A stretch of 64,000 bases of DNA from RPQJ01 sp963793675 (GTDB lineage: Bacteria > Pseudomonadota > Gammaproteobacteria > Steroidobacterales > Steroidobacteraceae): the NCBI GenBank assembly GCA_963793675.1, contig CAWCBA010000002.1, positions 558,001 through 622,000 of the forward strand. The letters run 5' to 3'. The position numbers and the translations under genes are program-made. Within the stretch, counting starts at the first letter, position 1; each line of letters opens with the position of its first letter. The notes below the pieces were generated by a model. That model was not told the DNA's origin. It did no database searches and saw only the letters and a list, made by a program, of their open reading frames with translations. Shown one piece after another: positions 30,098-40,125 of this stretch.

Positions 30098-30164
30098 GTC
30101 GAATGTGGGTTCGGCGCGCGGCATCCACCGTGGAACACCGCGCGCTCGAGACCTGTTCCTCCGG

Positions 30165-31365
30165 TCAGCGGCCGCCCATCACCGCGACGTAATCCGTCGC
30201 CCAGCGGCTGTAGGGCACGCACTTACCCGTGCTGCACGAGGCTTCCGGCGTGCGCCAGAAGTGGATCTTGTCGAAGTTGTCGAAGCCATTGGTGGCGCAG
30301 CCCGTGTCGGTCAGCAGGGCATTGCCCTTGCACGCGGCCGGCACGGCCGGCACCGAGCCGAACCACGCGGCGACGTCGCCCTGCACCTTGGCGTTCAGCG
30401 ACCACTCCATCCACTTGTACGCGCAGTTCGGGTGCTTCGCGTTCGCGGCGAGCATGGTGGTGTCGGCCCAACCGGTCGCGCCCTCGTCGGGAACGACGCT
30501 GGCGATCGGCTGGCTTATTGGCGACGAGCGTGTTGACCTGGAACGGCCACGAGCCCGAGACCACCACGCCCTCATTCGTGAAGTCCTGCACGGCGACGTT
30601 CGCGTCGTGCCAGTAGCGGTGCACCAGCGGGTGCTGCTTGCGCAGGAGATCGAGCACGGCGGCGTATTGTTCTTCGTTGAGCTCGTACGGGTCCTTGATG
30701 CCGAGTTCCGGCTTCTTCGCCATCAGGTACAGCGCGGCGTCCGCAATGTAGATGGGGCCGTCATAGGCCTGCACGCGGCCCTTGTTGCTCTTGCCGTCGC
30801 CCAGCTTCTGTTCTTCGAACACGACCGACCACGACTTCGGCGCGGTGGGGAACGCCTTCGTGTTGTACATCAGCACGTTCGGTCCCCACTGGTAGGGCGT
30901 GCCGTAATTCTTGCCGTCGACGTAGTGCCAGGCGCCCTGCTTGAGGCGCTCGTCCACATTGGCAAAGCTCGGGACGCGCGCGACGTCGATCGGCTGCACG
31001 GTGCCGCCGCGGATCAGGCGCAGCGACGCGTCGCCCGAAGCCGTGACGAGGTCGTAACCGCCCTGCGTCATCAGCGAGACCATTTCGTCGGACGTGCCGG
31101 CCGTCTTGATGTTGACCTTGCAACCCGTGTCCTGCTCGAACGGGGTCACCCAGTCGTAGTTCTTGTCGGTTTCGCCGCGCTCGATGTAGCCCGGCCATGC
31201 GACGATGTCGACCTGGCCTTCGAGGGCCTCCGCTGCCGTCGTTGCAGCAGGAGCAGCGGCGTCCGTGGCAGCCTGCTGTTCCTTCTTCTGGCAACCGGCG
31301 AGCGCAAGCCCGATGACGAGTGCCAGCGCCAGGCGCGCAGCAACGGAAGTGGAATGCGATGACAT
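30165..31365 (-). CDS. ydcS: Polyamine-binding lipoprotein of ABC transporter (YdcS/PotD-like, frameshifted)
   Basis: The corrected protein of about 400 residues begins with a lipoprotein signal ending LALAGC, then a Gln/Ala-rich spacer and a PotD-type periplasmic binding domain (VDIVAWPGYIERGETDKNYD, AYDGPIYIADAALYLM, GVVVSGSWPFQVNTLV). The frame breaks near 30513 (AAGCCAG for AAGCAG) between VNTLVAN and QPIASVVPDEGATGWADTT, and the C-terminal part ends at the TGA at 30165. The length after correction matches YdcS. It is the first gene of the cluster and should deliver putrescine or a similar polyamine to the permeases. Confidence 0.87.
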
Positions 31366-31473
31366 ATGGGACACCCCGTCTCGTTTGGTGATGAAGACGC
31401 TGCCAGCTCCCGCAGCGTGCAGGAATTCTATGCCCGTTTCCTCCGCGCCGCCTACATGACGGCGAGTGCCGCG

Positions 31474-32064
31474 TCAGCGCGCGGCGCGCAGTGCGAGATC
31501 GAATTCCACCCGCACCGCATCGTCCAGCCACTCGGTGCCGCGCCAGTCGCCCTGACCCACGCCGAATTCCAGGCGACGGACGCTCGACGAACCGGTCATG
31601 CGCGCTGCGCCCCCGGATGGTGCAGCCGGGTCGAAGCGGAACTGGACCAGGACGTCGCGCGTGACGTCGCGCAGCGTGAGTTTGCCCGTGGCCTCGAAGC
31701 GGCCGTTGCCCAACGACTTGATCCCGGTGCTGGTGAACGTGCCCTTGGGCCAGCGCGCGGTCTGGAAAAAGTCGCTTCCTTGCAACGCGGTATCGCGATC
31801 GGTGTCGCCGGTGCGGGCACCGAGCAGGTCGACCGAGACCAGCAGGCTGGAATGCGCGAGATCGGCGGGGTCGAACCGGATCGTCGCCTCGAAGCGTTCG
31901 AAGCGACCTGCGAACTCGCCGCCTGCAAGCCGGGGATGAAACGTCAGCTGGCTGTGCCCCGGATCGACTGTCCAGGCCGTCGCCGCCGTCGCGTCTCGCG
32001 CTGCGGGCCCCAGCGCGAGGACCGCCAGCAGCGCCAGGACGCCTGCGCGGCGGCGCGTAGGCAC
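31474..32064 (-). CDS. YceI-family periplasmic protein
   Basis: The 196-residue protein has a signal peptide (GVLALLAVLALGPAARDATA) and then the YceI lipocalin-like barrel (WTVDPGHSQLTFHPRL, FEATIRFDPADLAHSSLLVS, DFFQTARWPKGTFTSTGIKS, GKLTLRDVTRDVLVQFRF). YceI proteins bind isoprenoid or quinone-like lipids in the periplasm. The stop of the cytochrome b561 gene upstream lies 3 bp before its start, so the pair forms an operon, like yceJ-yceI in E. coli. It is complete. Confidence 0.9.
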   Translation of the reverse strand: MPTRRRAGVLALLAVLALGPAARDATAATAWTVDPGHSQLTFHPRLAGGEFAGRFERFEATIRFDPADLAHSSLLVSVDLLGARTGDTDRDTALQGSDFFQTARWPKGTFTSTGIKSLGNGRFEATGKLTLRDVTRDVLVQFRFDPAAPSGGAARMTGSSSVRRLEFGVGQGDWRGTEWLDDAVRVEFDLALRAAR

Positions 32065-32067
32065 GCG

Positions 32068-32616
32068 CTAGGACCGCGAGAACGGCAGCATGCGTCGCAG
32101 CACGCCGTCCTTCAGCACGAAGTGGTGATAGAGCGCGGCGGCGATGTGCACGGCCGCCACCGTGACGAGCGAGTAGAAGAACACTTCGTGCACTTCTTCC
32201 AGCGTTTCGTGCAGGTCGTGATTTTCGGCGACCAGCGCCGGGAACTGGAACCAGCCGAAGAGGGTCACCGGGTAGTTGGCGGCCGAGGACATGGCCCAAC
32301 CGGAAACCGGCTGGGCCAGGATCAGCAGGTAGAGCAGGCCGTGACCGGCCGCCGCGGCCTTGCGCTGCCACGGTTCGCCGATGGGGCCCGGCATGCCGCG
32401 ATTCATGACTTTCCAGCCGATGCGAGCCAGGGCCAGCAGCAGGACCAGCATGCCGAGCGACTTGTGCCAGTTGACGAGCTGCAGCTTCTCGAGCCCGTTG
32501 GGCAATTCATCTGCGGCTTCCGCGAGGAAGTACTGCGGCACGATCAGCAGCACGATGGCCCAGTGCAGGAACTTGGCGAGACTGCCGTAGGCTTCCGCGG
32601 TATTGCGCAGGGGCAT
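32068..32616 (-). CDS. Cytochrome b561
   Basis: The 182-residue membrane protein is a YceJ/CybB-type cytochrome b561 with four helices and the expected haem-ligand histidines (AKFLHWAIVLLIV, NWHKSLGMLVLLLAL, AAGHGLLYLLILAQPVSGW, VAAVHIAAALYHHFVLKDGV). It probably transfers electrons between the quinone pool and an oxidant. I use the ATG at 32616 (MPLRNTAEAYG); further upstream in-frame sequence overlaps the divergent lipoprotein start. It is followed directly by yceI and is divergent from a second YceI-type gene with 29 bp between starts. Confidence 0.9.
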   Translation of the reverse strand: MPLRNTAEAYGSLAKFLHWAIVLLIVPQYFLAEAADELPNGLEKLQLVNWHKSLGMLVLLLALARIGWKVMNRGMPGPIGEPWQRKAAAAGHGLLYLLILAQPVSGWAMSSAANYPVTLFGWFQFPALVAENHDLHETLEEVHEVFFYSLVTVAAVHIAAALYHHFVLKDGVLRRMLPFSRS

Positions 32617-32645
32617 GGAGCGATTTCCTGTGGGATGATCGGCGC

Positions 32646-33412
32646 ATGTTAGCAAACGTGCGGGAAAGCGCGGTGCGCGCCGGTGGTTACGCGCTGCTTG
32701 CGGCGCTGGTCATCCTGGCCGGTTGTCGTTCGACCACGGCCCCGCCGCCTGCTGCGAAATGCCTCGCAGTCGCACTCGCGCAGGCGCCGCAGCGACGACG
32801 ACACGTGCAGGTACGCGAGCATTCCAGGTCGACCCTGGGCGATCTGTCGTCACCATCGTCGTCCGTCGAGCCGGACCGCTCGCACGGCTGGGTCATGACC
32901 ACGTGATCACCTCGGCGGACGAAACCGGCTCGGTCTGGCTCGGGAGCACGCCGGCGGATTCTTCCTTCGAGCTGAGCTTGCCGGTCGAACGCTTCGACGT
33001 GGACTTGCCTGCAGCGCGCGCTGCGGCCGGCCCGGAGTTCGCGGCGCCAGTGCCGGAAGATGCGCGTGCAGGCACGCGCCACAACATGCTGCGGGCCGAG
33101 GTGCTCGACGGCGAGCATTTCCCCACCATCACGCTGCGCTCGCGAGCGGCGTCCGGCGTCTGGCCGCAACCCATCGTGCGCGTCGCGGTGACGCTGAAGG
33201 GGGTCGAACGTGAGCAGGAGATTCCGGTCGTCGTCGAGCGCGATGCGAACGGCGTGATCGCGCGCGGCGAGTTGCGATTGAACCAGACCGATTTCGGCAT
33301 GGTGCCGTTCTCGGTCGCTGGCGGCGCCATCCAGGTCGCGGACACGCTCGAGATCCGCTTTGAAATCGCGGCCGCGGCGTCCGGCGCGATCAGTCCGCCT
33401 GGGGTTCCCTGA
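32646..33412 (+). CDS. YceI-like lipoprotein (frameshifted)
   Basis: An N-terminal lipoprotein signal (LLAALVILAGCRST, Cys near residue 26) leads into a YceI-type domain (FQVDPGRSVVTIVVRRAGPL, RLGHDHVITSADETGS, TRHNMLRAEVLDGEHFPTIT, RLNQTDFGMVPFSVAGGAIQ). The two halves are in different frames; the change lies near 32753 and, unlike other sites in this window, needs a missing base or two extra bases. It faces away from the b561/yceI pair, and its end overlaps the converging VOC gene by 23 bp. A role with quinones or a redox partner is inferred from family and neighbours. Confidence 0.75.
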
Positions 33413-34115
33413 GCAACAGCAGCAAGGTCCCTTCCGGCGCTTCGAGCATCGCCGCACCGATTGCCGTCAGTTCGCGCGGCAGGCGCTTCGTGAAGCGATA
33501 GCCCCGATCACGCAGCCCCTCGATCCGGTCCGGCATCGAGGCATCGGAGAACACCAGGACCGGCGCCGGCAGCTCGATCCCGTAGAGCCCGACGTTGAGA
33601 TCGCGACTGGCGGCGACGACCTTCGGCAGTGGCTCCAGGACCGGTTCGAAGGCGACGAAACCCAGGCGCTCCCAGAACGCGCTCGCGGTGCTGAGGTCGG
33701 TGGTCGCGATGGCAAATTCCTCGAAATAACCCAGGGCGCTCGAATGCGCCGGCGACAGCGCGGGCGACGAGAACGTGCGCGCCTCGAGCAGCCGCAACGG
33801 TTGGCCCGAGGGGTCGCGCAACAGCGCCTGGTGCATCGAAACATCGTCGAGACGTGCGTCTTCGAGGGTCACGTCGAGGCTGGCGAGCATGGCGAGACGT
33901 TCGCGCAACGAGGGTGCGACCCAGGTCGGCAGCGGGCCTTCGAATTCCGCCCCATGCAGGCCGAGGCTGAGGCGACCGTCCGTCACCACGGCGTACGGAT
34001 GCGGCCACGCCTCGCCGACCGACGCCTGCACGAAACCGAGCGATTCGTAAAACGCGAGTGACGCCGCGACGTCGGCCGCGGCGAGACTGATTTCGAGAAA
34101 TCGTCCGAGCGGCAT
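33390..34115 (-). CDS. VOC (glyoxalase-like) protein with two domains
   Basis: The 241-residue protein has two vicinal-oxygen-chelate half-domains. The first begins FLEISLAAADVAASLAFYES and ends near LLRDPSGQPLRLLEAR; the second begins EEFAIATTDLSTASAFWERL and ends TLLLLLREPQA. Typical metal ligands are not obvious, so it may be a binding or non-catalytic member. It follows hemH by 23 bp on the same strand; a frameshift in hemH makes the two appear fused, but the hemH stop at 34139 separates them. The substrate is unknown. Confidence 0.8.
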   Translation of the reverse strand: MPLGRFLEISLAAADVAASLAFYESLGFVQASVGEAWPHPYAVVTDGRLSLGLHGAEFEGPLPTWVAPSLRERLAMLASLDVTLEDARLDDVSMHQALLRDPSGQPLRLLEARTFSSPALSPAHSSALGYFEEFAIATTDLSTASAFWERLGFVAFEPVLEPLPKVVAASRDLNVGLYGIELPAPVLVFSDASMPDRIEGLRDRGYRFTKRLPRELTAIGAAMLEAPEGTLLLLLREPQAD

Positions 34116-34138
34116 GAGCGGCCGGCCGGAGCGCGCCG

Positions 34139-35237
34139 TCAGCGCTGCGCGCCGCGGGCGAGCGCGCGTTCGCGCTGCGAGGCCAGGGCCGCGTCGTCGA
34201 GGCGTTCGGCGCCGAGTTCGGGCCAGCCGCCCACGTGCTGGAGCACGACGTCCTCCATCACGTCGACGTTGCGCCGGGCTCGAGTTCAGGCACGGCGCGT
34301 AGTCGAACGCCTCGCCACCCTGGGCAAGGAACAGCTCGCGGTTCTGCATGCTGATTTCCTCGAGCGTCTCGAGGCAGTCGGTCGCGAATCCAGGGCACAC
34401 GACCGTGACACGCTTTGGCCCCGACCTGGCGTAGTCCTGCAGCAGCACGTCCACGTACGGCTTCAGCCATTCCTCGCGGCCGAACCGCGACTGGAATCCC
34501 AGCGACCATTCGTCCTCGCCAAGGCCGAGCCGCCGTGCGACGCCGCGGGCCGTGCCGAGACAGAAGCAGTGGTAGGGATCGCCGGCAAGGAAATAGCGCT
34601 TCGGGATCGAGTGGAAGGAGAACAGCAGGTGCTTGCGACCGTGCGTCTCCCAGTGCTTTGCGACGCTGTCCGCCACGCCACGCAGGTACGACTCGCGTTC
34701 CCAGTACTGGTTGACGAAACGCAGTTCCGGCATCCAGCGCCACCGCGACAGCTCGCGCGTGACGAACTCGAAGATGCTGCCGGTCGTGGTCGACGAATAC
34801 TGCGGGTAAAGCGGCAGCACCAGCAGGCGCCGCACGTTCTGTTCGCGGAACCGTTCGAGCACCGAGGGAATCGACGGCTGGCCGTAGGTCATCGCGAGAT
34901 CGACCACGACGTCGTCGCCGAAGCGTTGCTGCAACCGGGCCGCAAGGCCTGTGGTCAGCTTGCGCGATTCGACCAGGAGCGGTGAGCCTTCCGGCGTCCA
35001 GATCTTCTGGTAGGCGTGGGCACTGCGCCTGGGGCGCGTCCGCAGGATGACGCCATGCAGGACCAGCCACCAGAGCAGGCGCGGCGCCTCGATGACGCGC
35101 GGGTCCGAGAGGAATTCGGCCAGGTACCGCCGCACCGACCGGGGCGAAGGATCGGCGGGAGTACCCAGGTTCACGAGCATGACGCCGACGCGGGGGCGCG
35201 AACCGTGGACGAAGTCTGGGTTGCCGAGGTAGGTCAT
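34139..35237 (-). CDS. hemH: Ferrochelatase (frameshifted near the end)
   Basis: HemH inserts ferrous iron into protoporphyrin IX, the last step of haem synthesis. The motifs are clear: GVMLVNLGTPADPSPRSVRR, the porphyrin-loop region AYQKIWTPEGSPL, PLYPQYSSTTTGSIFE, the catalytic His in LLFSFHSIPKRYFLAGDPYH, SRFGREEWLKPY, and VVCPGFATDCLETLEEI. A one-base insertion near 34272 (GCGCAAC for GCGAAC) shifts the last ~45 residues; the corrected tail NVDVMEDVVLQHVGGWPELG ends at the TGA at 34139. The total is about 365 residues, the family length. Confidence 0.94.
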
Positions 35238-35331
35238 GCTGGAAATCGCAGGGCGGGCCGGGCGGCGAACGATATCACGAGGACGGATTGCGGCCGCGTC
35301 GAGCCGGCCGCGTCCGTCAGGCCCGATACGC

Positions 35332-36517
35332 TCAGGCGACCCGGACCTGGGCTTCCATGCGGGGCGACAGCCGCAGCACGACCAGTTGGAAGAGGGCCGC
35401 CCCGGCGCAGAACAGCAGCATCGGCAACGCAGTCTCCGCTCCCACCAGGCCCATGACCTGCACGCAGACCGCCGAAATGAACTGGTTCAGGAAGCCGAGC
35501 GTGCTCGAACCCACGCCGGTTGCATGCGGCGGGGCCATGGCTCACGGCAATCGCGGTCAGGTGGGGCATGAACAGGCCCTGGCCGAAATAGAGCACTGCC
35601 ATGGGCACGAAGATCCACAGCGGATGCTGGAAACCGAGCGCGGCGAACACCAGGGCGCTGAGCGCGGCTGCCATCTGCAGGCTGACGCCGAAGGCGATCA
35701 TCCAGTGCTGTCCGCGAGCCGAGAACCGGCCGACGGCCCAGTTGCCGGCAACGTAGCCGAACGAGATGAGCGGGTAGTACAAGCCGTATTCGGTGGCCGA
35801 GCGGCCCAGCGCCGTCACCATCACGTACGGCGCGAGCGATATGAACACCACGAACATCGAATAGGCGGCGGACGACTGCAGTACGCAGCTCAGGTAACCG
35901 GGTTTGACCACCAGCGAGCGCGCCACGCGCGCCATCTCGCGCACGGCCGGAGGTTGCTTCGTCGCCGGGCGGGTCTCCGGCAGGTGTTTCCAGGTGAGCC
36001 AGGCCACCGCCGCAGCCATGAGGATCTGGGCCGCGAAGACGGCGCGCCAGCCAAACCACGACGTCAGGAAGCCGCCGATCACGGGCGCCGATGCGCTCGA
36101 CACCACTGCGAAGATCGCGAGCTGCGCGAGCATGCGCGCCATGCTGTCCGGGTAGAGGTCGCTCACGATCGTGCGCGAGACGGCGATGCCCGTGGCCGTG
36201 CCGAATGCGAGCACGCCGCGACCGGCGATCAGCCAGGCCAGGCTCGGTGCGAACAGGCAGACGATGGAGCCCGCCGCCATCAGGCCGACGCCCGCCAGGA
36301 TCGCCCTGCGCCGCCCGTAGCGATCCGCGAACGGACCCCAGAACAGCATGCCGATCGCGAACGTCAGCAGCGCGATCGAGAACGTGGCCTGGGCATGCGC
36401 GACGGTCGAGCCGAAGTACTCGCGGACGACCGGCAGCGCCGGAATGTAGATGTTGGTCGCGACTGACCCGATCGTGACGATGAACGCCAGCAGGTAGATG
36501 AGCGACCGCTGGTTCAA
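35332..36517 (-). CDS. MFS drug-resistance-type transporter, Bcr/CflA family (frameshifted)
   Basis: The corrected protein of about 395 residues has 12 membrane segments, beginning LIYLLAFIVTIGSVATNIYI. The loop 2-3 motif is GMLFWGPFADRYGRRRAILA, and motif C lies in ASAPVIGGFLTSWFGWRAVF. These point to the DHA1/Bcr-CflA exporter group; the substrate is unknown. The frame breaks near 35540 (AGCCATG for AGCATG) and the last helices (LGFLNQFISAVCVQVMGLVG) continue to the TGA at 35332. Its ATG overlaps the stop of the upstream dehydrogenase gene (ATGA), so they are coupled. Confidence 0.86.
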
Positions 36518-37977
36518 CCCTCGATGCCGCCGATGCAGAGGTACTTGAGTTCGGTGTAGTCGAGGATGCCGTATTTCGAGCCTTCGCGGCCGAAGCCCGA
36601 TTCCTTGACGCCGCCGAACGGCGCGACCTCGGTCGAGATGATGCCGGTGTTGAGGCCGACGATGCCGTATTCCAGGGCTTCGGCCACGCGCAGCGAGCGC
36701 GCAAGGTCACGCGTGTAGAAATACGAGGCCAGCCCGAACTCGGTGTCGTTCGCCATGCGGATCGCTTCCTTCTCGTCCTTGAACGAGAAGATGGGTGCCA
36801 CCGGGCCGAAAGTCTCTTCGCGCGCGACCATCATCGTCGGCTTCACGCCGGTGATGATCGTCGGCTCGAAGAACGTGCCGCCGAGCGCGTGACGCCGGCC
36901 GCCGAGCGCGATCCTGCCGCCCTTGGCCAGCGCGTCTGCGACGTGCTCCTCGACTTTCGCGACGGCCTTGTCGTCGATCAGCGGGCCCTGTTCCGTGGCG
37001 CCCTGCAGGCCGTCACCGACGCGCAGCGCGCGCACCGCGTCGACCAGCTTCGCCACGAACGCGTCGTACACGCCTTCCTGCACCAGCAGACGGTTGGCGC
37101 AGACGCAGGTCTGCCCGGTGTTGCGGTACTTGCTCGCAATCGCGCCCTGCACGGCGAGATCGAGGTCGGCGTCGTCGAACACGATGAACGGCGCATTGCC
37201 GCCCAGCTCGAGCGAGAGCTTCTTGAGCGTGCCCGCGCACTGCACCATGAGTTTCTTGCCGATCTCGGTCGAACCGGTGAAGGTGAGCTTGCGCACGATC
37301 GGGTTCGAGGTCATCTCGCCACCGATGGCCACGGCCGAGCCGGTGACCACGCTGAACACGCCCTTTGGAATGCCCGCGCGGTGCGCGAGCTCGGCCATGG
37401 CGAGCGCCGAGTAGGGCGTCTGCATGGCCGGCTTGCACACGAAGGTGCAACCCGCTGCGAGCGCAGGACCGGCCTTGCGCGTGATCATCGCCGCCGGGAA
37501 GTTCCAGGGCGTGATCGCCGCGACGACACCGACGGGCTGACGCAGCACGAAGATGCGCTTGTCGGGCTGGTGGCCCGGGATCACGTCGCCATAGACGCGC
37601 TTGGCTTCTTCCGCGAACCACTCGATGAACGAGGCCGCGTAGGTGATCTCGCCCCTGGCCTCGGCAAGCGGCTTGCCCTGCTCGGCGGTCATCAGGATGG
37701 CGAGGTCGTCGGCGTTGGCGAGCATCAGGTCATACCAGCGGCGCAGCAGCGAGGCGCGGTCCTTGGCCGTGCGCGCGGCCCACGCCGGGAAGGCGGCCGC
37801 GGCCGCCTCGATCGCGGCGCGCGTTTCGCCGGCACCCATGTCCGGCACCGTGCCGAGCACTGCACCGTTCGCCGGGTTCGTGACCGGCCTGGTGCCGCCG
37901 CTCAGCGCGTCCAGCCACTGGCCGTCGATGTAGCACTGCTGCCGCAGCAGCGTGGGATCCTTGAGGTTGAGCGTCAT
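36514..37977 (-). CDS. gabD: NAD(P)-dependent succinate-semialdehyde dehydrogenase, GabD-like
   Basis: The 487-residue aldehyde dehydrogenase fits the GabD group: TPWNFPAAMITRKAGPALAA with CKPAMQTP, catalytic Glu in KLSLELGGNAPFIVFDDA, and catalytic Cys in YRNTGQTCVCANRLLVQ, where the Cys-x-Cys pair is typical of GabD. It would oxidise succinate semialdehyde to succinate, which fits GABA made by the putrescine route encoded 10 kb away; this link is inference. The frame is open far upstream, but the ATG at 37977 (MTLNLKDPTLLRQQCYIDGQ) gives the normal N-terminus. It overlaps the MFS gene by 4 bp. Confidence 0.9.
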   Translation of the reverse strand: MTLNLKDPTLLRQQCYIDGQWLDALSGGTRPVTNPANGAVLGTVPDMGAGETRAAIEAAAAAFPAWAARTAKDRASLLRRWYDLMLANADDLAILMTAEQGKPLAEARGEITYAASFIEWFAEEAKRVYGDVIPGHQPDKRIFVLRQPVGVVAAITPWNFPAAMITRKAGPALAAGCTFVCKPAMQTPYSALAMAELAHRAGIPKGVFSVVTGSAVAIGGEMTSNPIVRKLTFTGSTEIGKKLMVQCAGTLKKLSLELGGNAPFIVFDDADLDLAVQGAIASKYRNTGQTCVCANRLLVQEGVYDAFVAKLVDAVRALRVGDGLQGATEQGPLIDDKAVAKVEEHVADALAKGGRIALGGRRHALGGTFFEPTIITGVKPTMMVAREETFGPVAPIFSFKDEKEAIRMANDTEFGLASYFYTRDLARSLRVAEALEYGIVGLNTGIISTEVAPFGGVKESGFGREGSKYGILDYTELKYLCIGGIEG

Positions 37978-37991
37978 GAGTTTTCTCTTTG

Positions 37992-38655
37992 TCAGCCCAG
38001 GTGCTTGCCGAAGAATTCCTTTGTGCGCGCGAAGGCGAGGTGCGCCGCGGCAGCGTCGTGGCTGGCGCGGTCCGTGCAGTTGAAGCCATGACCCGCGGCG
38101 TAGGTGTGGTATTCGCCCTGCGGGAACGCCGCGCGGATTTTTTCCACGTCGCTCAAGGGGATGTGCGTGTCCTGCGCGCCGAAATGGAACTGCATCGGAC
38201 AGCGCGGCGCAGGTTCGAGAACCTGCGTGATGCCGCCGCCGTAATACACGACGCCTGCCGCGATGTTGGTGCGGCTGCCGGCCTGGTACACGACGCGACC
38301 ACCCCAGCAGTATCCGACCATGCCGACCGCGCCCGCATGCGCGACGGCAGCGATCGGCCGCATCGAGATCGGCCATCAGCCCGTTCTCGTCGGCGGCATG
38401 GGCCAGGGCCAGGCCGTGGGCGGAGCCTGCGGTGTCGTAGGCCAGGTTGACGCCACGTTCCTGGCGATCGAACAAGGCCGGCGCAATCGCGAGGTAGCCC
38501 TCGGCGGCGAACTGGTCGGCGACGCGCTCGATGTGTCCCGTCACGCCGAAGATCTCCTGGACCACGACGATACCGCCGCGCGCAAGGCCGTCCGGCCGGG
38601 CCAGGTAGGAGGTGAACGTGTGGCCGTCGGCCGCTCTCAGTTGCAGGTGGCTCAT
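37992..38655 (-). CDS. Dienelactone hydrolase family protein (frameshifted)
   Basis: The corrected product of about 221 residues is an alpha/beta hydrolase of the dienelactone hydrolase family. It begins MSHLQLRAADGHTFTSYLAR and shows GGIVVVQEIFGVTGHIERVA. The nucleophile Cys lies in VGYCWGGRVVYQAG, the Asp in FHFGAQDTHIPL, and the His in YAAGHGFNCTDRASHD. The frame breaks near 38357 (one extra C). It lies 14 bp upstream of gabD on the same strand. The natural substrate is uncertain; many such enzymes act on general lactones or esters. Confidence 0.85.
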
Positions 38656-38795
38656 GGTGCGTTCCGCGCCTCGTGGGGCAGGTTTTTCGCTTGAGGGGAA
38701 GGGGATCAAGGATATCAGGGAGGCGCGACCCAGGGTGAGGATCGGCCCGTCCGGGGGTACCCTTGACGTCCTCAAGGGACTGTCGGGGACGCTCC

Positions 38796-40081
38796 ATGCT
38801 CGTCGGAAATGCCATGCGCCGTGTCGCCATCGTCGGCGGCGCCCGGATCCCGTTCGTGCGCTCGATGGGCGCCTATGCGGAATGCAGCAACCAGCAGATG
38901 CTGACGGCGGCGCTGCAGGCGCTTGACGGACAAATACGTTCTGGCCGGTGAACGCCTGGGCGACGTCGGTGCCGGGGCGGTCCTGAAGAGCGCACGCGAC
39001 TTCAACCTCACCCGCGAGGCGGTGCTCGGCACGACGCTCGATGCGCACACGCCGGCCTTCGACCTGCAGCGCGCCTGCGGCACGAGCCTCGAGACGGCGA
39101 TCCTGCTCGGTCTGAAGATCGCCGCGGGTCAGATCGACAGCGCGATTGCGGCAGGCGTCGACACGGCGAGCGACGCGCCGATCGGCATCAACGAGAACCT
39201 GCGCCGGATCCTGCTGCGCAGCGCGCGGGGACGGTCGCTGGGTCAACGGCTCGCGCCCTGGGCCTCGTTGCGCCCGGGGCACTGGAAGCCGAGCTTCCCC
39301 GCGGTTGCCGAGCCACGCACGGGGCTCAACATGGGGCAGAGCTGCGAGCTGATGGCGCGACGCTGGGGCATCCGGCGCGAGGCGCAGGATGAGCTCGCGT
39401 TCGCAAGCCATGCAACGTGCGGCCGCGGCGTACGATGCCGGCTTCTTCGACGACCTCGTGTTCGGTTTCAATGGCGTGCAGCGCGACGACAACCTGCGTC
39501 GCGACACCTCGCTGGAAAAGCTGGCCAGGCTCAAGCCCGCATTCCCCGTCGATGGCAGTGCCACGCTGACCGCCGGCAATTCGACGCCCATGACGGATGG
39601 CGCGGCGGCGGTGCTGTTGGCAAGCGAAGACTGGGCCCGCGCCCGCGGACTGCCGGTGCAGGCCTACCTGACGTTCGGCAAGGTCGCGGCGGTCGATTTC
39701 CTGCAGGACGAAGGGCTGCTGATGGCGCCGGCCTATGCCGTGCCGCGGATGCTGGACGACGCTGGAATCACGCTGCAGGACTTCGATTTCTACGAGATTC
39801 ACGAAGCGTTCGCCGCGCAGGTGCTGTGCACGCTGGCGGCGTGGGAGTCCGCCGGGTTCTGCCGTGACCGGCTCGGTCGCGAGCGGCCGCTCGGCTCGAT
39901 CGACCGCGCGAAACTCAACGTGAACGGCAGCAGTCTCGCCGTGGGTCATCCGTTCGCGGCGACGGGCGCGCGCATCGTCGCGACGCTGGCGAAGCTGATC
40001 GATCAACGCGGCGGCGGGCGCGGGCTCATTTCGATCTGCACCGCCGGTGGCATGGGAGTCACCGCGATCGTCGAGCGCTGA
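38796..40081 (+). CDS. Acetyl-CoA acyltransferase (FadI-like thiolase), two frameshifts
   Basis: The corrected protein of about 427 residues is a thiolase of the FadI type: RRVAIVGGARIPFVRSMGAY, the nucleophile Cys in FDLQRACGTSLETAILLGL, NMGQSCELMARRWGI, STPMTDGAAAVLLASE, catalytic His in YEIHEAFAAQVLCTLAA and NGSSLAVGHPFAATGARIVA, and the final Cys in SICTAGGMGV. Breaks near 38928 and 39412 are each one extra G. ATGs at 38796 and 38814 are both possible starts. It should act in beta-oxidation or short-chain acyl condensation; no fadJ-type partner is adjacent. Confidence 0.88.
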
Positions 40082-40125
40082 AGAGCTTATAATTTCCGGC
40101 TCGTCGCTGGCAGGGAACCGCATTG

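Noticed and set aside
28163..30124. A 653-residue frame that looks like an ATPase fused to a permease
   Set aside because: One extra base near 29290 shifts the ATPase tail into the permease frame. The correct ATPase tail ends at a TGA at 29074-29076, two bases before the permease ATG.
33390..35237. A 615-residue frame that looks like ferrochelatase fused to a VOC protein
   Set aside because: Deleting one base near 34272 gives a normal ferrochelatase end and a TGA at 34139; the VOC gene has its own ATG at 34115.
36514..39591. A 1025-residue leftward frame containing an aldehyde dehydrogenase
   Set aside because: It is a stop-free GC-rich frame that runs through the first half of the hydrolase gene and antisense to the thiolase gene. 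The dehydrogenase proper starts at 37977.
40088..40093. Perfect TATAAT as promoter of the DUF885 gene
   Set aside because: No -35 element is found 15-19 bp upstream, so it was not listed as a promoter.
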